Shown in pieces: positions 7,833 through 17,477 of a DNA stretch of 64,000 nucleotides. Under the pieces are notes generated by a model. The model was not told where the DNA came from, searched no databases, and saw only the letters and a list, made by a program, of their open reading frames with translations. Origin of the DNA: DASUPK01 sp963747425 (GTDB lineage Bacteria; Actinomycetota; Thermoleophilia; Solirubrobacterales; 70-9); NCBI GenBank assembly GCA_963747425.1, contig CAVVFJ010000008.1, positions 62,001 through 126,000 of the forward strand, read 5' to 3'. The position numbers and the translations under genes are program-made. Within the stretch, counting starts at the first letter, position 1, and each line of letters begins with the position of its first letter.

Positions 7833-10000
7833 ATGACGCGTCGCCTAGCCCGCCTCGCCGACGTCGCCTATCGCCGGCGCGGCCGCATGGTCATCGGATG
7901 GATCGTCGCCGCGATCGTGATCATCGGGGTCGGCGGGGCGCTCAAGGGCGAGTTCAACGCCAACTACAACACGCCGGGCTCGGACTCCAAGGCTGCGAGC
8001 GACATCACCGAGCAGCGCTTCGACGGCTACTCCGGCCAGGAGGTGACGGTCACCTGGAGGGACCCGGCCGGCGCGCAGAGCCCGGCCGTGCAGCGGCGGA
8101 TCAACCAGTTCCTGGCGGAGGCGGAGCAGGTCAACAACATCGCCGGCCACACCCAGGTCCGGGTCTCCCAGAACGGGGAGATCGCGACGACGACCCTCCC
8201 GCTGACCGTTCCGGGCTGGGACGTGACCAAGGACGAGGGCACGCAGCTGATCGACGCGGCGCAGGCCCACGACGGCGACGGCCTCGAGATCAAGCTGGGC
8301 GGCGATCCGATCAATCGGGCGGAGGAGCAGTCCAGCCCCGAGGGAGTCGGCTTCTTCGGCGCCGCGATCGTGCTGCTGATCGCGTTCGGCTCCGTGGTGG
8401 CGGCCGGCCTGCCGCTCGCGATCGCCCTCATCGGCCTCGGGATCTCGTCGGGCGGCCTGGTCCCGCTGCTCGCCAACGCGCTCGACGTCCCCGATTGGAC
8501 AACTGCGGTCTCGGGCCTGATCGGGATCGGCGTCGGCATCGACTACTCGCTGCTCGTCCTGACCCGCTTCCGGTCCGCGCTGGAGGAGGGCAAGGACCGG
8601 CACGACGCCGTGGTCGAGGCGGTCACCACCGCAGGCCGAAGCGTCATCATCGCCGGCTGCCACCGTGGTGATCGCGGTGCTCGGCCTCTTCCTCACCGGG
8701 CTCTCCTACATGTACGGCGTGGCGCTCTCCGCGGCCATCGCGGTGCTCGTGATGATGCTCGCCGCGATCACCCTGCTGCCGGCACTCCTCTCGTACCTCG
8801 GGCCCAGGGTCGACCGGCTGCGGATCCCGTTCCTCGGTCGCTCGTTGCGGAGGGCCGAGGAGACGCACCGGGAGTCGCCCGCCCTGCGCTGGGCCCACGG
8901 GGTCCAGAAGCGACCCTGGCTCGCCGCGATCGCGGCGACGGCCGTGCTGCTCGCGCTCGCGGCGCCCGCGCTCGGCATGCGGCTCGGCTTCCCCGACGCC
9001 GGCAACGACCCACCCGGCTCGATGACCCGGCAGGCCTACGACCTGACCGCCGAGGGCTTCGGCCCGGGAACGAACGGACCGGTGGTCGTGGCCGCCAAGC
9101 TGCCCAGCCCCTCGGACAAGGCGACGATGGACGCGCTCGCAAGCAAGATCCGCTCGGATCCCGATGTCGCTTTCGTTGGTCCGACCCGAGTCAACTCATC
9201 CGGCGATGCCGTTGTGATCCCGGTGATCCCCAAGAGCTCGCCACAGGACCAGGCGACTTCCGACCTCGTCAAGCGCCTGCGCGACGACACCGTCCCGAAC
9301 GCGGTCGGCAGCTCGGGGGTCGACGTCAGGATCGGAGGCGTCACGGCCGCACTCGAGGACCAGAGCACCTACATGACCGACCGCCTGCCGCTCTTCATCG
9401 CAGGAGTGGTCGGCCTCTCCTTCCTGCTTCTCCTGGTCGCGTTCCACTCGCCGTTCATCTCGCTGAAGGCTGGAGTGATGAACCTGCTCTCGGTCTCCGC
9501 CGCGTACGGGGTGATGACGCTGGCGGCGAACGGCGGCGGGCTGAGCAACCTGATCGGCATCGACCACGAGGTCCCGGTCGCGCCCTTCATGCCGGTGATG
9601 ATGTTCGCGATCCTCTTCGGCCTCTCCATGGACTACGAGGTCTTCTTGATCTCGCGGATCCGCGAGGAATATCTGAAGGACGGGGACACCAGGCGCGCCG
9701 TGGCCGACGGGCCTCGCGAAGACCGCCAGGGTGATCACCGCCGCCGCCGCGATCATGGTGGTCGTCTTCCTCGCCTTCGTGACCTCCAGCCAGGTCTTCC
9801 TGAAGCTGTTCGGGATCGGCCTGGCCTCCGCGATCTTCCTGGACGCCACCATCGTGCGGATGGTGCTGGTGCCGGCCGTGATGCAGCTGCTAGGCAAGCG
9901 CAACTGGTGGATTCCGGACTGGCTGGAGCGGATACTTCCTCGGCTGGACGTCGAGCGGGTCGCCGTCGGCACTGCGGCGGAGGGTGGCTCTCAGGCCTAG
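7833..10000 (+). pseudogene. MMPL/RND-family transporter with two frameshifts
   Basis: Across three frames this encodes a typical ~720-residue MMPL transporter: N-terminal helix, periplasmic domain, helices 2-6 (GIGVGIDYSLLVLTRFR), second periplasmic domain, and helices 8-12 (GLSMDYEVFLISRIREEY). Frame breaks lie near 8653-8662, within the conserved AG-TVVIAVLGL, and near 9708-9715, within ADG-LAKTARVITAAAA. Each is repaired by removing one base. Coding quality is intact on both sides, so these may be sequence errors or recent mutations. The family exports lipids or drugs, or links to cell-envelope assembly. The start ATG follows TAGAAC by 6 bases. Confidence 0.85.
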
Positions 10001-10041
10001 CTGAGCCGGGTTCGCGGATCTGTAAGGTCAGTAGGTTGGCC

Positions 10042-13000
10042 ATGAGTACGTCCGCGACCCCAAAGTCACCCCTGGAGCCCTTCTCCGAGCCCGTCAGGAA
10101 GTGGTTCCAGGCGTCGTTCGAGGCCCCCACGCCGGCCCAGGCGGCCGGCTGGCCCGCGATCGCCTCGGGCGGGCACAGCCTGATCTGCGCCCCGACGGGC
10201 TCCGGCAAGACCCTCGCGGCCTTCCTCTGGGGGATCGACAAGCTTTCCAGGGAGCCGGAGCGCCTCGGACAGGGAGTCCGGATCGTCTACATCTCGCCCC
10301 TGAAGGCGCTCTCCTACGACATCGAGCGCAACCTGCGGGCCCCGCTCCAGGGGATCGGGGCGCCGATCTCGGTGGCCCTGCGCACGGGCGACACGCCCCA
10401 GTCCGAGCGCCGCAAGATGCGCCGGGAGCCGCCGGACATCCTGATCACCACGCCCGAGTCGCTCTACCTGATGATCAGCTCTCAGGCCCGCGAGATCCTG
10501 GGGGGCGTCGAGGCAGTGATCGTCGACGAGATCCACGCGGTGGCGCCGTCGAAGCGGGGGTCGCATCTGGCGCTGACGCTGGAGCGGCTGGACCATCTTG
10601 GGACCGGCGCCGGCATCCAGAGGATCGGGCTGTCCGCAACGCAGCGACCGCTGGAGCGCATCGGCGAGTTCCTCGTTGGCAATGGCGGCGAGTGCGAGAT
10701 CGTCGACGCCTCGGAGCCCAAGCAGCTCGACCTGGAGATCGTGGTCCCGGTCGAGGACATGGTCGAGCCGAGCCCGCTCTCCAACAAGCGGCGGGACGGG
10801 GCCGACACCGGCAAGACCCCCCATCCAAATCAGAAGCACTCGCCGGAGCGGATCGACCCCGGCCCGATCGAGGCCTCGCTCGATCCCGCGACCAACACAC
10901 GCTCGATCTGGCCCGCGATCTATCCCGAGCTGTTGCGGCTGGTGCGTGAGCACAGCTCGACGATCGTCTTCGTCAACAACCGCCGCGCCGCCGAGCGGAT
11001 CGCCAAGCGCCTCAACGAGATGCACAACGACGAGGCAGACGAGGAGCTGCCCGCCACCGAGCACGCGGGCAACTCCAAGAATGGCGACAAGGCTCCCGCC
11101 GAAATCGCCCGAGCACACCATGGCTCCCTCTCGCATGAGGAGCGTGCCGTGGTCGAGGAGCTGCTCAAGTCCGGCGAGCTGCCCTGCCTGGTCGCCACCT
11201 CCTCGCTGGAGCTCGGAATCGACATGGGCGCCGTGGACCTGGTCATCCAGGTCGAGTCGCCGAAGTCGGTCACGCGCGGGCTGCAGCGCGTCGGGCGCGC
11301 CGGCCACACGCTCGGCGAGGTCTCCAAGGGCCGGATCTTCCCCAAGTTCCGCGCCGACCTGCTCGAGTGCGCCGTGGTCGCCCGCCGCATGCGCTCCGGC
11401 GAGATCGAGGAGACCGTCATCCCCCAGAACCCGCTCGACGTGCTGGCGCAGCACCTGGTCTCGATGGCGGCCCTCGACGAGTGGGAGATCGACGAGGTCG
11501 AGAGGCTGGTCCGCTCGGCGCAGCCCTTCGCCGAGCTCTCCCGCGAGCAGCTGGAGAACGTGCTCGACATGCTCGACGGCCGCTACCCGTCCGAGCGCTT
11601 CGCCGAGCTGCGACCCCGCATCGTCTGGGACCGCACCAAGGGAACGATGCGCGGCCGGCCCGGAGCCCGCCAGCTGGCCGTGGCCAACGCCGGCACGATC
11701 CCCGATCGCGGCCTCTACGGAGTCCACCTTCCCGACGGCCGGCGCGTCGGCGAGCTCGACGAGGAGATGGTCTACGAGGCCCGGCCCGGCCAGACCTTCC
11801 TGCTCGGCGCCAGCACCTGGCGGATCGAGGAGATCACGCGCGACCGGGTCATCGTCACCCCCGCCCCGGGCACGCCGGGCGCCGTCCCGTTCTGGCGGGG
11901 CGACGGGATCGGCCGTCCCGCCGAGCTCGGCAAGGCGATCGGCGCCTTCGCCCGTGAGGCGGTGAACGCGGATCCGAAGAAGCTCGCCAAGGAGAACGAC
12001 CTCGACAAGCTCGCCGCCCAGAACCTCGTCAACTACCTGACCGAGCAGCAGGCGGCCACGCGGGTCGTCCCCTCGGACGAGGCGATCGTGATCGAGCGCT
12101 TCCGGGACGAGATCGGCGACTGGCGGCTCTGCGTGCTCTCGCCGTTCGGCGGCCGGGTCCACGCGGCCTGGGGACTCGCCCTCTCGGCCAAGATCCGGGA
12201 CGACAAGGACCTGGAGGCCGACGCGATCTGGTCCGACGACGGGATCGTCATCCACCTCCCCGACGCCGACGAGCCCCCGCCCGGCGACCTGGTGATGATC
12301 GAGCCGGACGAGCTCGAGGACCTCGTAATCCGCGAGCTCTCGGGATCGGCCCTGTTCGGCGCCCGCTTCCGCGAGAACGCCTCGCGATCCCTGCTGATCC
12401 CGCGCGCCTGGCCGGGCAAGCGCACCCCACTCTGGCAGCAGCGGCTCAAGTCCCAGAGCCTGCTCGAGGTCGCCCGCGACTTCCCCCGCTTCCCCGTCAT
12501 CCTCGAGACCTACCGCGAGGTGATGCGCGACGTCCTCGACCTGCCGGCCCTGAAGGATCTCCTCCGCGACCTCCACTCGCGCAAGATCACGATGGTCGAG
12601 GTCGAGACGCCGACGGCGTCGCCCTTCGCCTCCTCGCTCCTCTTCGACTACGTCGCCACCTACATGTACGAGGGCGACACGCCGAACGCCGAGCGCCGCG
12701 CCGCAGCCCTCGCCCTCGATCGCGACCTCCTGGCCGAGCTGCTGGGCCAGGAGGAGCTGCGCGAGCTGATCGACCCCGAGGCGCTCGAGCAGGTCGCCGA
12801 GCAGCTCCAGCACCTGACCGAGGCGGGGCTCGCCAAGGACCGCGACGGCCTTCAGCAGATCCTCCGCCGGCTCGGCGACCTGACCGCCGAGGAATGCGAG
12901 CGGCGCACCGAGGAGGGCTACTCGGCTGCATCGATGCTCGAGAAGCTGGTCAAGGAGCGCCGAGCCGCAGTGGTGAGGGTCGCGGGCGAGGAGCGCTACA

Positions 13001-14550
13001 TCGCGGCCGAGGACGCCGGGCTCTACCGCGACGCCCTCGGCGTGCCACCGCCGGCAGGGCTGCCCGAGAGCTTCCTGGAACCGGTCGACGACGCGCTGGT
13101 CTCCCTGGTGCGCCGCTATGCCGCCACCCACGTTCCCTTCCCGACCAGGCAGCTGGCCGACCGCTATGGCGTCGACCCAAGCTCGGCCCTGAAGGAGCTG
13201 GAGCGCTCGGGCGACGTCGTCCGCGGCGAGCTCCTCCCCGGTGGAACCTCCCGCGAATGGTGCGAGGCCGATGTCCTGCGCAGGCTGCGCCGAGCCAGCC
13301 TCGCCCGGCTCCGCCAGGAGGTCGAGGCGACCGACCAGCGAGAGCTCGCCCGCTTCCTGCCGAGCTGGCAGAACGTCGATGCCCATGGCCGCTCGGGCGC
13401 CGGGCCCGATCGCCTGCGCGAGGCGCTCATCTCGCTGCAGGGTGTCGCCCTGACCCCGAAGACCTGGGAGCGGGACGTCCTGCCGCGGCGGCTTGGCTCC
13501 TACAGCCCCACCTGGCTCGACGAGCTCTGCACCAGCGGCGAGCTGGTCTGGGTGGGCGGCGGGGCACTCGGCCGCAACGACGGCAAGGTCGCCCTCTACT
13601 TCCGCGAGGACGTCCGGCTGGCGGGCCCGCCCCCGGCCAACGCCAAGATCGATCGACCCGAGGGCGAGATCCACGACGCCATCCGCGAGCGGCTGTCCCA
13701 GGGCCCCTGCTTCTGGCTCGACCTGCTCGAGCTGGAGGGCTCGGCCGAGGAGCTCCACGAGGCGCTCTGGGACCTGGCCTGGTCTGGCGAGGTCACCAAC
13801 GACGCCTTCGCCCCTCTTCGCGCCCCTCGCCTCCGGGCCGCCCAGCGCTCGGAGCGCGGGGGCCGCCGTTTCGCCCGCCGCCGCGCAGCCGCTGCCGGGA
13901 CCGTGATCGGCCGCTGGTCGCTCAGCGCTCCGCTATTCGAGGGCGCGCCCTCCGCCGGGCCGCGCATGCGAGCGCTGGCGGAGCTGATGCTGGAGCGCCA
14001 TGGGATCGTGACCCGGGAGACCGCAATCGCCGAGGGAATCCCCGGAGGATTCGCCTCGATCTACGGAGAGCTCCAGAACCTCGAGCTGCTGGGGACCGCC
14101 CGGCGCGGCTACTTCGTGGAGGGCCTCGGCGGCGCCCAGTTCGCCCTTCCCGGCGCGGTCGAGCGCCTGCGCAGCCTGCCCCAGACGGAGGGAGAGCTCC
14201 AGGTGCTCGCCGCGACCGACCCGGCGAATCCCTATGGCGCAACCCTCTCCTGGCCCAAGCTCGAGGGCCAGCGACGGCCCGCACGCACAGCGGGCGCGTA
14301 CGTGATGCTCCGCGACGGAGAGCCGCTGCTCTACGTCGAGCGGGGCGGCAAGGGAATTCTGCGGCTGCAGCGGCTGGAGGGCGAGGAACTCGCAGCGGCG
14401 CTGGGCGAGCTTGCCGCCGCAGCCCAGGGCGGGCAGATCGAGAAGCTGGCCATCGAGCGCCTCGATGGCGAGCCGGTGATCGGCTCGGGCCTGGAGGCGG
14501 CCCTGATCGAGGCCGGCTTCAGGCGCCAGCCGCGCCGACTGGTCGCGTAG
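10042..14550 (+). CDS. lhr: Lhr-family large DEAD/H helicase
   Basis: 1502 residues, matching full-length bacterial Lhr. It is an ATP-dependent 3'-5' DNA helicase implicated in repair. Walker A is APTGSGKT (Lys56), motif II DEIH (162-165) and motif III SATQ. The RecA2 domain carries FVNNRR, TSSLELGIDMG and the motif VI region QRVGRAGH. The winged-helix core and the long Lhr C-terminal domain follow. The ATG fits the conserved N-terminus PFSEPVRKWFQASF. The nei-like gene begins on the base after its stop; an Lhr-Nei operon is known in mycobacteria (DNA damage repair). Confidence 0.93.
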   Translation: MSTSATPKSPLEPFSEPVRKWFQASFEAPTPAQAAGWPAIASGGHSLICAPTGSGKTLAAFLWGIDKLSREPERLGQGVRIVYISPLKALSYDIERNLRAPLQGIGAPISVALRTGDTPQSERRKMRREPPDILITTPESLYLMISSQAREILGGVEAVIVDEIHAVAPSKRGSHLALTLERLDHLGTGAGIQRIGLSATQRPLERIGEFLVGNGGECEIVDASEPKQLDLEIVVPVEDMVEPSPLSNKRRDGADTGKTPHPNQKHSPERIDPGPIEASLDPATNTRSIWPAIYPELLRLVREHSSTIVFVNNRRAAERIAKRLNEMHNDEADEELPATEHAGNSKNGDKAPAEIARAHHGSLSHEERAVVEELLKSGELPCLVATSSLELGIDMGAVDLVIQVESPKSVTRGLQRVGRAGHTLGEVSKGRIFPKFRADLLECAVVARRMRSGEIEETVIPQNPLDVLAQHLVSMAALDEWEIDEVERLVRSAQPFAELSREQLENVLDMLDGRYPSERFAELRPRIVWDRTKGTMRGRPGARQLAVANAGTIPDRGLYGVHLPDGRRVGELDEEMVYEARPGQTFLLGASTWRIEEITRDRVIVTPAPGTPGAVPFWRGDGIGRPAELGKAIGAFAREAVNADPKKLAKENDLDKLAAQNLVNYLTEQQAATRVVPSDEAIVIERFRDEIGDWRLCVLSPFGGRVHAAWGLALSAKIRDDKDLEADAIWSDDGIVIHLPDADEPPPGDLVMIEPDELEDLVIRELSGSALFGARFRENASRSLLIPRAWPGKRTPLWQQRLKSQSLLEVARDFPRFPVILETYREVMRDVLDLPALKDLLRDLHSRKITMVEVETPTASPFASSLLFDYVATYMYEGDTPNAERRAAALALDRDLLAELLGQEELRELIDPEALEQVAEQLQHLTEAGLAKDRDGLQQILRRLGDLTAEECERRTEEGYSAASMLEKLVKERRAAVVRVAGEERYIAAEDAGLYRDALGVPPPAGLPESFLEPVDDALVSLVRRYAATHVPFPTRQLADRYGVDPSSALKELERSGDVVRGELLPGGTSREWCEADVLRRLRRASLARLRQEVEATDQRELARFLPSWQNVDAHGRSGAGPDRLREALISLQGVALTPKTWERDVLPRRLGSYSPTWLDELCTSGELVWVGGGALGRNDGKVALYFREDVRLAGPPPANAKIDRPEGEIHDAIRERLSQGPCFWLDLLELEGSAEELHEALWDLAWSGEVTNDAFAPLRAPRLRAAQRSERGGRRFARRRAAAAGTVIGRWSLSAPLFEGAPSAGPRMRALAELMLERHGIVTRETAIAEGIPGGFASIYGELQNLELLGTARRGYFVEGLGGAQFALPGAVERLRSLPQTEGELQVLAATDPANPYGATLSWPKLEGQRRPARTAGAYVMLRDGEPLLYVERGGKGILRLQRLEGEELAAALGELAAAAQGGQIEKLAIERLDGEPVIGSGLEAALIEAGFRRQPRRLVA

Positions 14551-15330
14551 ATGGCGGAGGGGGATTCGATCCTCCGTGTGGCCAGGCGCATGGATGGGAT
14601 GCTGGTGGGAAAGACGCTGGCGGTGCGCACACCCGGTCAGCGCCGACCGGCGGGATTGCCCGCCGGTGAGTTGAACGGCCGCGAGCTCGAAGGGGTCGAA
14701 AGCCGCGGCAAGCATCTGCTTCTGCACTTTGAGGGTGGCCTGGCGCTGCACAGCCATCTCGGAATGCGCGGCAGCTGGCAGCTCTACCGCGCCGGCGAGC
14801 GCTGGCGGAGGCCCGCGCACCAGGCATGGATCGTGCTGTCGGCCGAGGAGGGCGAGGCGGTCAACTTCGGCGGCTCGACCATGCGGATCGCCCGCGAAGC
14901 GCAGCTGCTCCGGGACCCGCGCCTCGCGCGCCTCGGGCCGGACCTGCTGGGGGACGACTTCGATCCGGGGGCGGTGGTCGATCGCATGCGAGCGATCGCA
15001 CCTGAGATCGAGCTCGGTCAGGCACTGCTGGGTCAGAGGCTGGTAGCGGGGATCGGCAACATCTTCAAGTCGGAGGGCTGCTTCGCAGCGAGCCTCGATC
15101 CCAACCGCCCCCTGCCCTCCCTTGCAGACGACGACCTGATCACCGTCCTGGAGGAGACGAGGACGCTGATGCTCGAGGCGGCGGACACGGGGCGTCAGCC
15201 GGCACGCGTCTACCGGAAGGCGGGAAGGCCCTGCCCGCGCTGCGGGACGACGATCCTCTCCCGGGCCCAGGGGGAATCGGCCCGGACTACGTACTGGTGC
15301 CCTGGCTGTCAGCCGCCCGCGAGCGGCTGA
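14551..15330 (+). CDS. nei: Fpg/Nei-family DNA glycosylase with Ala at the catalytic Pro2 position
   Basis: 259 residues. The family removes oxidised bases and nicks the abasic site. The protein starts MAEGDSILRVARRMDG, whereas the family starts MPEG and uses Pro2 as the Schiff-base nucleophile; here codon 2 is GCG (Ala). Glu3 is kept, as are the SRGKHLLLHF lysine, the H2TH region (LGQALLGQRLVAGIGNIFKSE) and the zinc finger CPRCG...WCPGCQ. No alternative start exists, because a TAG stop lies immediately upstream. It is coupled to lhr with no spacing. It may be a lyase-deficient glycosylase or use the Ala alpha-amine. Confidence 0.88.
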   Translation: MAEGDSILRVARRMDGMLVGKTLAVRTPGQRRPAGLPAGELNGRELEGVESRGKHLLLHFEGGLALHSHLGMRGSWQLYRAGERWRRPAHQAWIVLSAEEGEAVNFGGSTMRIAREAQLLRDPRLARLGPDLLGDDFDPGAVVDRMRAIAPEIELGQALLGQRLVAGIGNIFKSEGCFAASLDPNRPLPSLADDDLITVLEETRTLMLEAADTGRQPARVYRKAGRPCPRCGTTILSRAQGESARTTYWCPGCQPPASG

Positions 15331-15345
15331 GAACGGCGAGGAGGG

Positions 15346-15534
15346 CTCGACCACCTCCGGGTCGAACTGGGTGCCGGCGTTGTCCTCGAGCTCCGTGCAG
15401 GCCTCGGCGTGCGACATGGCCTGGCGATAGGGCCGATCCGAGGTCATGGCGTGGTAGGCGTCGACCGCGAGGACGATGCGGGCGCCGAGCGGGGCCCGCT
15501 CCCCGCTCTGCACCTCGGATAGCCGCCTTTTCAC
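15346..15534 (-). pseudogene. C-terminal fragment of an HD-GYP phosphodiesterase
   Basis: About 63 codons match only the last part of an HD-GYP domain: LGARIVLAVDAYHAMTSDRPYRQ..., then AGTQFDPEVVE. The HD and GYP catalytic motifs that should precede it are missing. The frame runs on into the antisense of the nei gene without a proper end. A complete HD-GYP protein with the same closing motifs is encoded at 33591-35024. This is probably a deletion relic; no other gene is seen between 15331 and 15581. Confidence 0.65.
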
Positions 15535-15537
15535 CCT

Positions 15538-15555
15538 CGCGGGCCTGGGCCCGCG
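15538..15555. repeat. Perfect 8-bp inverted repeat
   Basis: CGCGGGCC-tg-GGCCCGCG lies upstream of the Crp gene, about 10 bases before its -10 box. It could be a weak hairpin or a dyad for a regulator; its function is unknown. Confidence 0.4.
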
Positions 15556-15581
15556 CCCAAGCAGGGATAATCCACGGTGGG

Positions 15582-16280
15582 ATGGAGAACGGAGCAGGAC
15601 AAGGGACCGTCGAGCTCCTCGGCCGCGTACCGCTCTTCTCGGAGCTCTCGCCCGAGGAGCTGGAGCGGGTCGCTCAGGTGGCCATCCCGCGAAGCTTCCC
15701 CGGCGACACGCGGGTCTTCCACGAGGGCGATCCGGGCGACGCCTGCTACATCGTCAACAGCGGCAGCTGCCGGGTCATACGCCAGCACTCCGACGGGCGG
15801 GTGATCACGCTGGCGACGCTCGGCCCCGGCGCAATCTTCGGCGAGCTGGCGATGCTCGACGGCGAGCGCCGCTCCGCCAGCGTCGAGGCAGCGGAGAGCA
15901 CCGAGCTGCTGGCGCTGCCGGCCACCGACATGCGCACCCTGATCCGCGAGCACCCGGAGATGGCCGAGAAGCTGATCGTGGCGCTCACCCGTCGCCTGCG
16001 TGAGGCGAACGAGCGCATCGCGCGGCAGTCCTTCCAGACGGTGCCCAGCCGGGTCGCGGGCGTCCTCAACCAGCTGCTCGCCGAGGAGGCCGTCACCCCC
16101 CTGGTCAGGGACGGCGTCACCATCCGGCTGCGGCAATCCGATCTCGCTCAGATGGCAGGGACCTCGCGCGAGAGCGTCAGCCGCTTCCTCGCCACACTCG
16201 AGCGAGCCGGGGTCGTCCAGGTTGGGCGGGGTCGCGTGACGGTGATCGAGCCCGAGCGCCTCGACGCGTACATATTCTGA
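15582..16280 (+). CDS. Crp/Fnr-family transcriptional regulator
   Basis: 232 residues. The cyclic-nucleotide-binding domain is near residues 10-125, with the phosphate-binding cassette PGAIFGELAMLDGERRSASV, where Arg-Ser contacts the cAMP phosphate. A long dimer helix and an HTH_Crp domain follow (QMAGTSRESVSRFLATLERAG). No Fnr-type cysteines are seen, so cAMP or another nucleotide is the likelier ligand. ATG 15582 is chosen because GATAAT (15566-15571) ends 10 bases before it. Targets are not visible in the window. Confidence 0.9.
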   Translation: MENGAGQGTVELLGRVPLFSELSPEELERVAQVAIPRSFPGDTRVFHEGDPGDACYIVNSGSCRVIRQHSDGRVITLATLGPGAIFGELAMLDGERRSASVEAAESTELLALPATDMRTLIREHPEMAEKLIVALTRRLREANERIARQSFQTVPSRVAGVLNQLLAEEAVTPLVRDGVTIRLRQSDLAQMAGTSRESVSRFLATLERAGVVQVGRGRVTVIEPERLDAYIF

Positions 16281-16304
16281 GCGGTGCGCAGGCCGCTGCA
16301 CTTA

Positions 16305-16375
16305 GGAGCGAAGGGCGAAGCCCGAAGCGACTTATGCTGGGTGGCCGCTGGCACCGCGACCTGATGGCGAAGCCG
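16305..16375 (+). repeat. 71-bp dispersed repeat, copy A
   Basis: This segment recurs inverted at 21340-21411 with roughly 85-90% identity by eye. It holds the hairpin GGGCGAAGCCC, a -10-like TATGCT (16333-16338) and, at its 3' end, ATGGCGAAGCCG, which is the likely start of pcm. GGCGAAGCC occurs near both ends of the unit. Confidence 0.7.
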
Positions 16376-17032
16376 GGTGACTTTGCGCAGCAGCGCTCGC
16401 GAATGGTCGAGCGGCAGCTCCGCCGGCGCGGGATACGAGACGAGCGGGTGCTCACGGCGATGGCGGAGGTTCCGCGCGAGCATTTCGTCCCCGACCAGGT
16501 TCGCCAGAGCGCCTACAACGACTCAGCCCTGCCGATCGGGCACGAGCAGACCATCTCCCAGCCCTGGGTGGTCGCCGCGATCTGCGAGGCGCTGCGGCTG
16601 GATGGAGACGAGAGCCTGCTCGAGATCGGCACCGGCTCCGGATACTCGGCCGCCGTCCTCGCGAGGCTCGCCCGGAGCGTGATCAGCATCGAACGGGTGC
16701 CTGAGCTCGGTGAGCTGGCGCGGCGCAGGCTCGAGGAGCTGGGCACCGAGAACGTCGAGGTGATCGTCGGCGATGGGAGCCGCGGCCATCCCGAGGGCGC
16801 GCCCTATGACGCGATCGCCGTCCACGCCGCCACCCCGGAGGCCCCGCACAGCCTGCTCGCCGAGCTGGCCACCGACGGTCGCCTCGTCGTACCGATCGCC
16901 ACCGGCTCCGCCGATCTGCTCACGGCGTTCGTCAAGGAGAACGGCGATCTGCGCCAGGAGACCATCGGGCCGTGCCGGTTCGTCCCCCTGATCGGCGCCG
17001 AGGGCTTCAGCCCCCCTGATCCCCATGACTAA
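16364..17032 (+). CDS. pcm: Protein-L-isoaspartate O-methyltransferase
   Basis: 222 residues. It methylates isoaspartyl residues in aged proteins with SAM, starting their repair. The N-terminal motif MVERQLRRRGI.DERVLTAM, EHFVP, the substrate loop LPIGHEQTISQPWVVA and SAM motif I (LLEIGTGSGYSAAVL) are canonical. The start is probably ATG 16364 (MAKPGDF); ATG 16334 overlaps the presumed -10 box TATGCT. The first four codons lie inside dispersed repeat copy A. Confidence 0.92.
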   Translation: MAKPGDFAQQRSRMVERQLRRRGIRDERVLTAMAEVPREHFVPDQVRQSAYNDSALPIGHEQTISQPWVVAAICEALRLDGDESLLEIGTGSGYSAAVLARLARSVISIERVPELGELARRRLEELGTENVEVIVGDGSRGHPEGAPYDAIAVHAATPEAPHSLLAELATDGRLVVPIATGSADLLTAFVKENGDLRQETIGPCRFVPLIGAEGFSPPDPHD

Positions 17033-17045
17033 GTAGGCTCGCCCC

Positions 17046-17450
17046 GTGAACTCCGCGCTCTACGTCCTCAACTTCTACTCGCCGATCTTCGTCGACCAGC
17101 TGCGCAGCGGCAGGAAGACGGCGACGATCCGCCTGGGCGACAAGTCGCGCAAGTACAAGCGCGGGCAGGTGGTCTGGATCACGATCGGCTACCGGCACCA
17201 GCCGCGGGAGAAGATCTTCGCCGCCGTGATCGACGACGTCGAGGTCAAGAAGGTCTCCGAGCTCTCGCCCCGGGACATCGAGCACGACAACCCCGAATTC
17301 CGCCGCCGGAACGAGACCGTCGACTTCCTGGAGAAGATCTACACCCGGCCGATAGGCGAGGACGACACCGTCACGGTGATCCGCTTCTCGCAGATCGTCG
17401 AAAGACCTTCCACCCAGTTCGGCAATGGAGAAACGCCCTCCCGAAACTGA
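17046..17450 (+). CDS. ASCH-domain protein
   Basis: 134 residues. The ASCH beta-barrel signature is clear: FVDQLRSGRKTATIRLGD, KYKRGQVVWITIGYR and VIDDVEVKKVSEL. ASCH domains bind RNA or modified nucleosides and some hydrolyse acylated cytidines. GTG 17046 follows the -10-like TAGGCT (17034-17039) by 6 bases. The specific role is unknown. Confidence 0.8.
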   Translation: MNSALYVLNFYSPIFVDQLRSGRKTATIRLGDKSRKYKRGQVVWITIGYRHQPREKIFAAVIDDVEVKKVSELSPRDIEHDNPEFRRRNETVDFLEKIYTRPIGEDDTVTVIRFSQIVERPSTQFGNGETPSRN

Positions 17451-17477
17451 CGCTCGGGGGCTCGGCACGCTGGTCCT

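Noticed and set aside
8653..9715. Programmed ribosomal frameshifting in the MMPL gene
   Set aside because: No slippery heptamer or conserved downstream structure is evident, and two shifts in one transporter gene would be unprecedented; error or mutation is simpler.
10066..13758. Very long open frame on the minus strand opposite lhr
   Set aside because: Composition is typical of antisense frames in GC-rich DNA, with no recognisable domain; lhr on the plus strand has full motif support. The same applies to the plus-strand frame opposite ileS (43318-45957) and the minus-strand frame opposite the acylase gene (1477-3360).
15538..15555. Inverted repeat upstream of crp as a Crp binding site
   Set aside because: It does not resemble the TGTGA-N6-TCACA pattern, so a specific regulator cannot be assigned.
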